Assembly (NCBI GenBank): GCA_007694125.1
Contig: RECH01000192.1
Coordinates: 1-44,903, forward strand
From: Leptolyngbya sp. DLM2.Bin15
Lineage (GTDB): Bacteria > Cyanobacteriota > Cyanobacteriia > RECH01
DNA length: 44,903 nucleotides
Direction of reading: 5' to 3'
In this document: piece after piece, positions 44,651 through 44,903 of the stretch
Layout of the letters: each line of letters begins with the position of its first letter
Numbering within the stretch: position 1 is the first letter of the stretch
Notes under the pieces: generated by a model
Database searches by the model: none
Seen by the model: only the letters and a program-made list of their open reading frames with translations
Told to the model about the DNA's origin: nothing
Position numbers and translations under genes: made by a program

Positions 44651-44656
44651 GTTCTT
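44602..44656 (-). ncRNA. Candidate small RNA in the Abi_2 leader (possible RNA antitoxin)
   Basis: Predicted 55-nt RNA from a start near 44656 (7 bases past TAGGAT) to the T-run at 44602-44613. It has a short single-stranded 5' end and one hairpin, ACTCACCT (44650-44643) with AGGTGAGT (44621-44614), enclosing a CGC/GCG inner stem. The hairpin and T-run make an intrinsic terminator, so most transcripts should stop before the Abi_2 start at 44576. This promoter-RNA-terminator-toxin order is that of type III toxin-antitoxin loci, where the small RNA inhibits the toxin. It could instead be a simple attenuated leader. No repeat units are seen. Confidence 0.5.
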
Positions 44657-44662
44657 GTCTTG

Positions 44663-44691
44663 ATCCTAAACGCAACTCAAGGTTTTGTCAA
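44663..44691 (-). promoter_or_regulatory. Strong sigma-70-type promoter ahead of Abi_2
   Basis: On the minus strand: consensus -35 TTGACA (44691-44686), 17-bp spacer, -10 TAGGAT (44668-44663). Predicted start is about 44656. The -35 is perfect and the spacing ideal. Confidence 0.75.
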
Positions 44692-44746
44692 GACCAGTTC
44701 ATGGGTAGAAGAGCACTTCGGAGCGATCGCTCTCCCTACTAACATT

Positions 44747-44788
44747 AAAACAACCCTAGGCTCTTGGATCATCTCCAAAAACCTAGGG
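44747..44788 (-). terminator. Two-part hairpin with T-run on the minus strand
   Basis: CCCTAGG (44788-44782 on the minus strand) pairs with CCTAGGG (44760-44754), enclosing a second stem TTGGA/TCCAA (44778-44774 with 44768-44764). On the minus strand it is followed by TTGTTTT. It fits as the terminator of a leftward gene ending at 44849, separating it from the Abi_2 unit. Confidence 0.6.
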
Positions 44789-44848
44789 CTAAACTATGAT
44801 GCGGTATTCACGTAGACAGCGCTTCAGCCACTGGGGCTACAGTAAATG

Positions 44849-44902
44849 CTAGACCTGACGCCAAAGCTGACGTAGGGTGCCGGGTAGATAATTATCGACT
44901 TC
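44849..44902 (-). CDS. C-terminal end of an unidentified leftward gene (cut by the right edge)
   Basis: The minus-strand frame reads EVDNYLPGTLRQLWRQV and then TAG (44851-44849). A terminator follows about 60 bases later. Seventeen residues are too few for a family call; the existence of a gene is inferred from the frame plus the terminator. Confidence 0.35.
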   Translation of the reverse strand, partial: EVDNYLPGTLRQLWRQV

Positions 44903-44903
44903 T

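Overview
The window is a stretch of cyanobacterial chromosome. The evidence is psaE (photosystem I), petG (cytochrome b6f), a Rubisco activase with an RbcS-like tail, a CytM-type cytochrome, a VTE6/DUF92 prenyl-phosphate kinase homologue, and the very frequent octamer GCGATCGC (HIP1) in genes and spacers alike. Base composition is moderately GC-rich. The gene set would suit a Leptolyngbya/Nodosilinea-like lineage, but that placement is inference; no rRNA or other taxonomic marker is present.

Layout. 1-9.6 kb: the 5' part of leuS, a PD-(D/E)XK (Rpn/DUF4351) protein, the rpsB-tsf translation operon ending in a clear terminator, a TM2 protein, a helix-hairpin-helix protein, lepB, a small conserved protein, a C-terminal processing protease and ispG. 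9.8-17.2 kb: pterin carbinolamine dehydratase, a SLATT/DUF4231-type membrane protein with a repetitive acidic tail, psaE, mutM, a lipoprotein, and a large beta-helix/SLH/amidase cell-envelope protein. 17.5-21.5 kb: small membrane/coiled-coil proteins (one with a YtxH domain, one DUF948-like), a DUF1499 protein, tmRNA (ssrA) with tag reading frame and terminator, and an RluE-type pseudouridine synthase. 21.6-28.3 kb: sdhA, a palindromic repeat pair, a VTE6 homologue, rsmD, petG (37 codons), a CytM-like cytochrome and a peptide-type solute-binding protein. 28.3-36.3 kb: a membrane-anchored pseudokinase, an uninterrupted dnaE (no split intein), Rubisco activase with an SSUL domain, and an unrecognised gene behind a CRP-like operator. 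36.3-44.9 kb: an accessory region with long gene-poor stretches, two tiny membrane/secreted ORFs, a GH116 glucosidase, a lipoprotein, an HdrB/SdhE-like CCG protein (possible partner of SdhA), an orphan antitoxin-like protein, and an Abi_2 (AbiF/AbiD-type, HEPN) protein.

The most interesting locus is the Abi_2 gene at the right end. It is AT-richer than its surroundings. It is preceded on its own strand by a strong -35/-10 promoter (TTGACA, 17 bp, TAGGAT), then a hairpin and T-run about 55 nt downstream, and only then the GTG start. This is the promoter / small RNA / terminator / toxin order of RNA-antitoxin modules. A second compact transcription unit (promoter, three hairpins, terminator; about 77 nt) faces the 3' end of the same gene on the other strand. 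Together they suggest a HEPN toxin with one or two small-RNA partners.

Most of the other genes are housekeeping and lie in short runs of one to three with frequent strand changes. Several convergent pairs overlap at their stop codons (HhH/lepB, dnaE/rca, GH116/lipoprotein).
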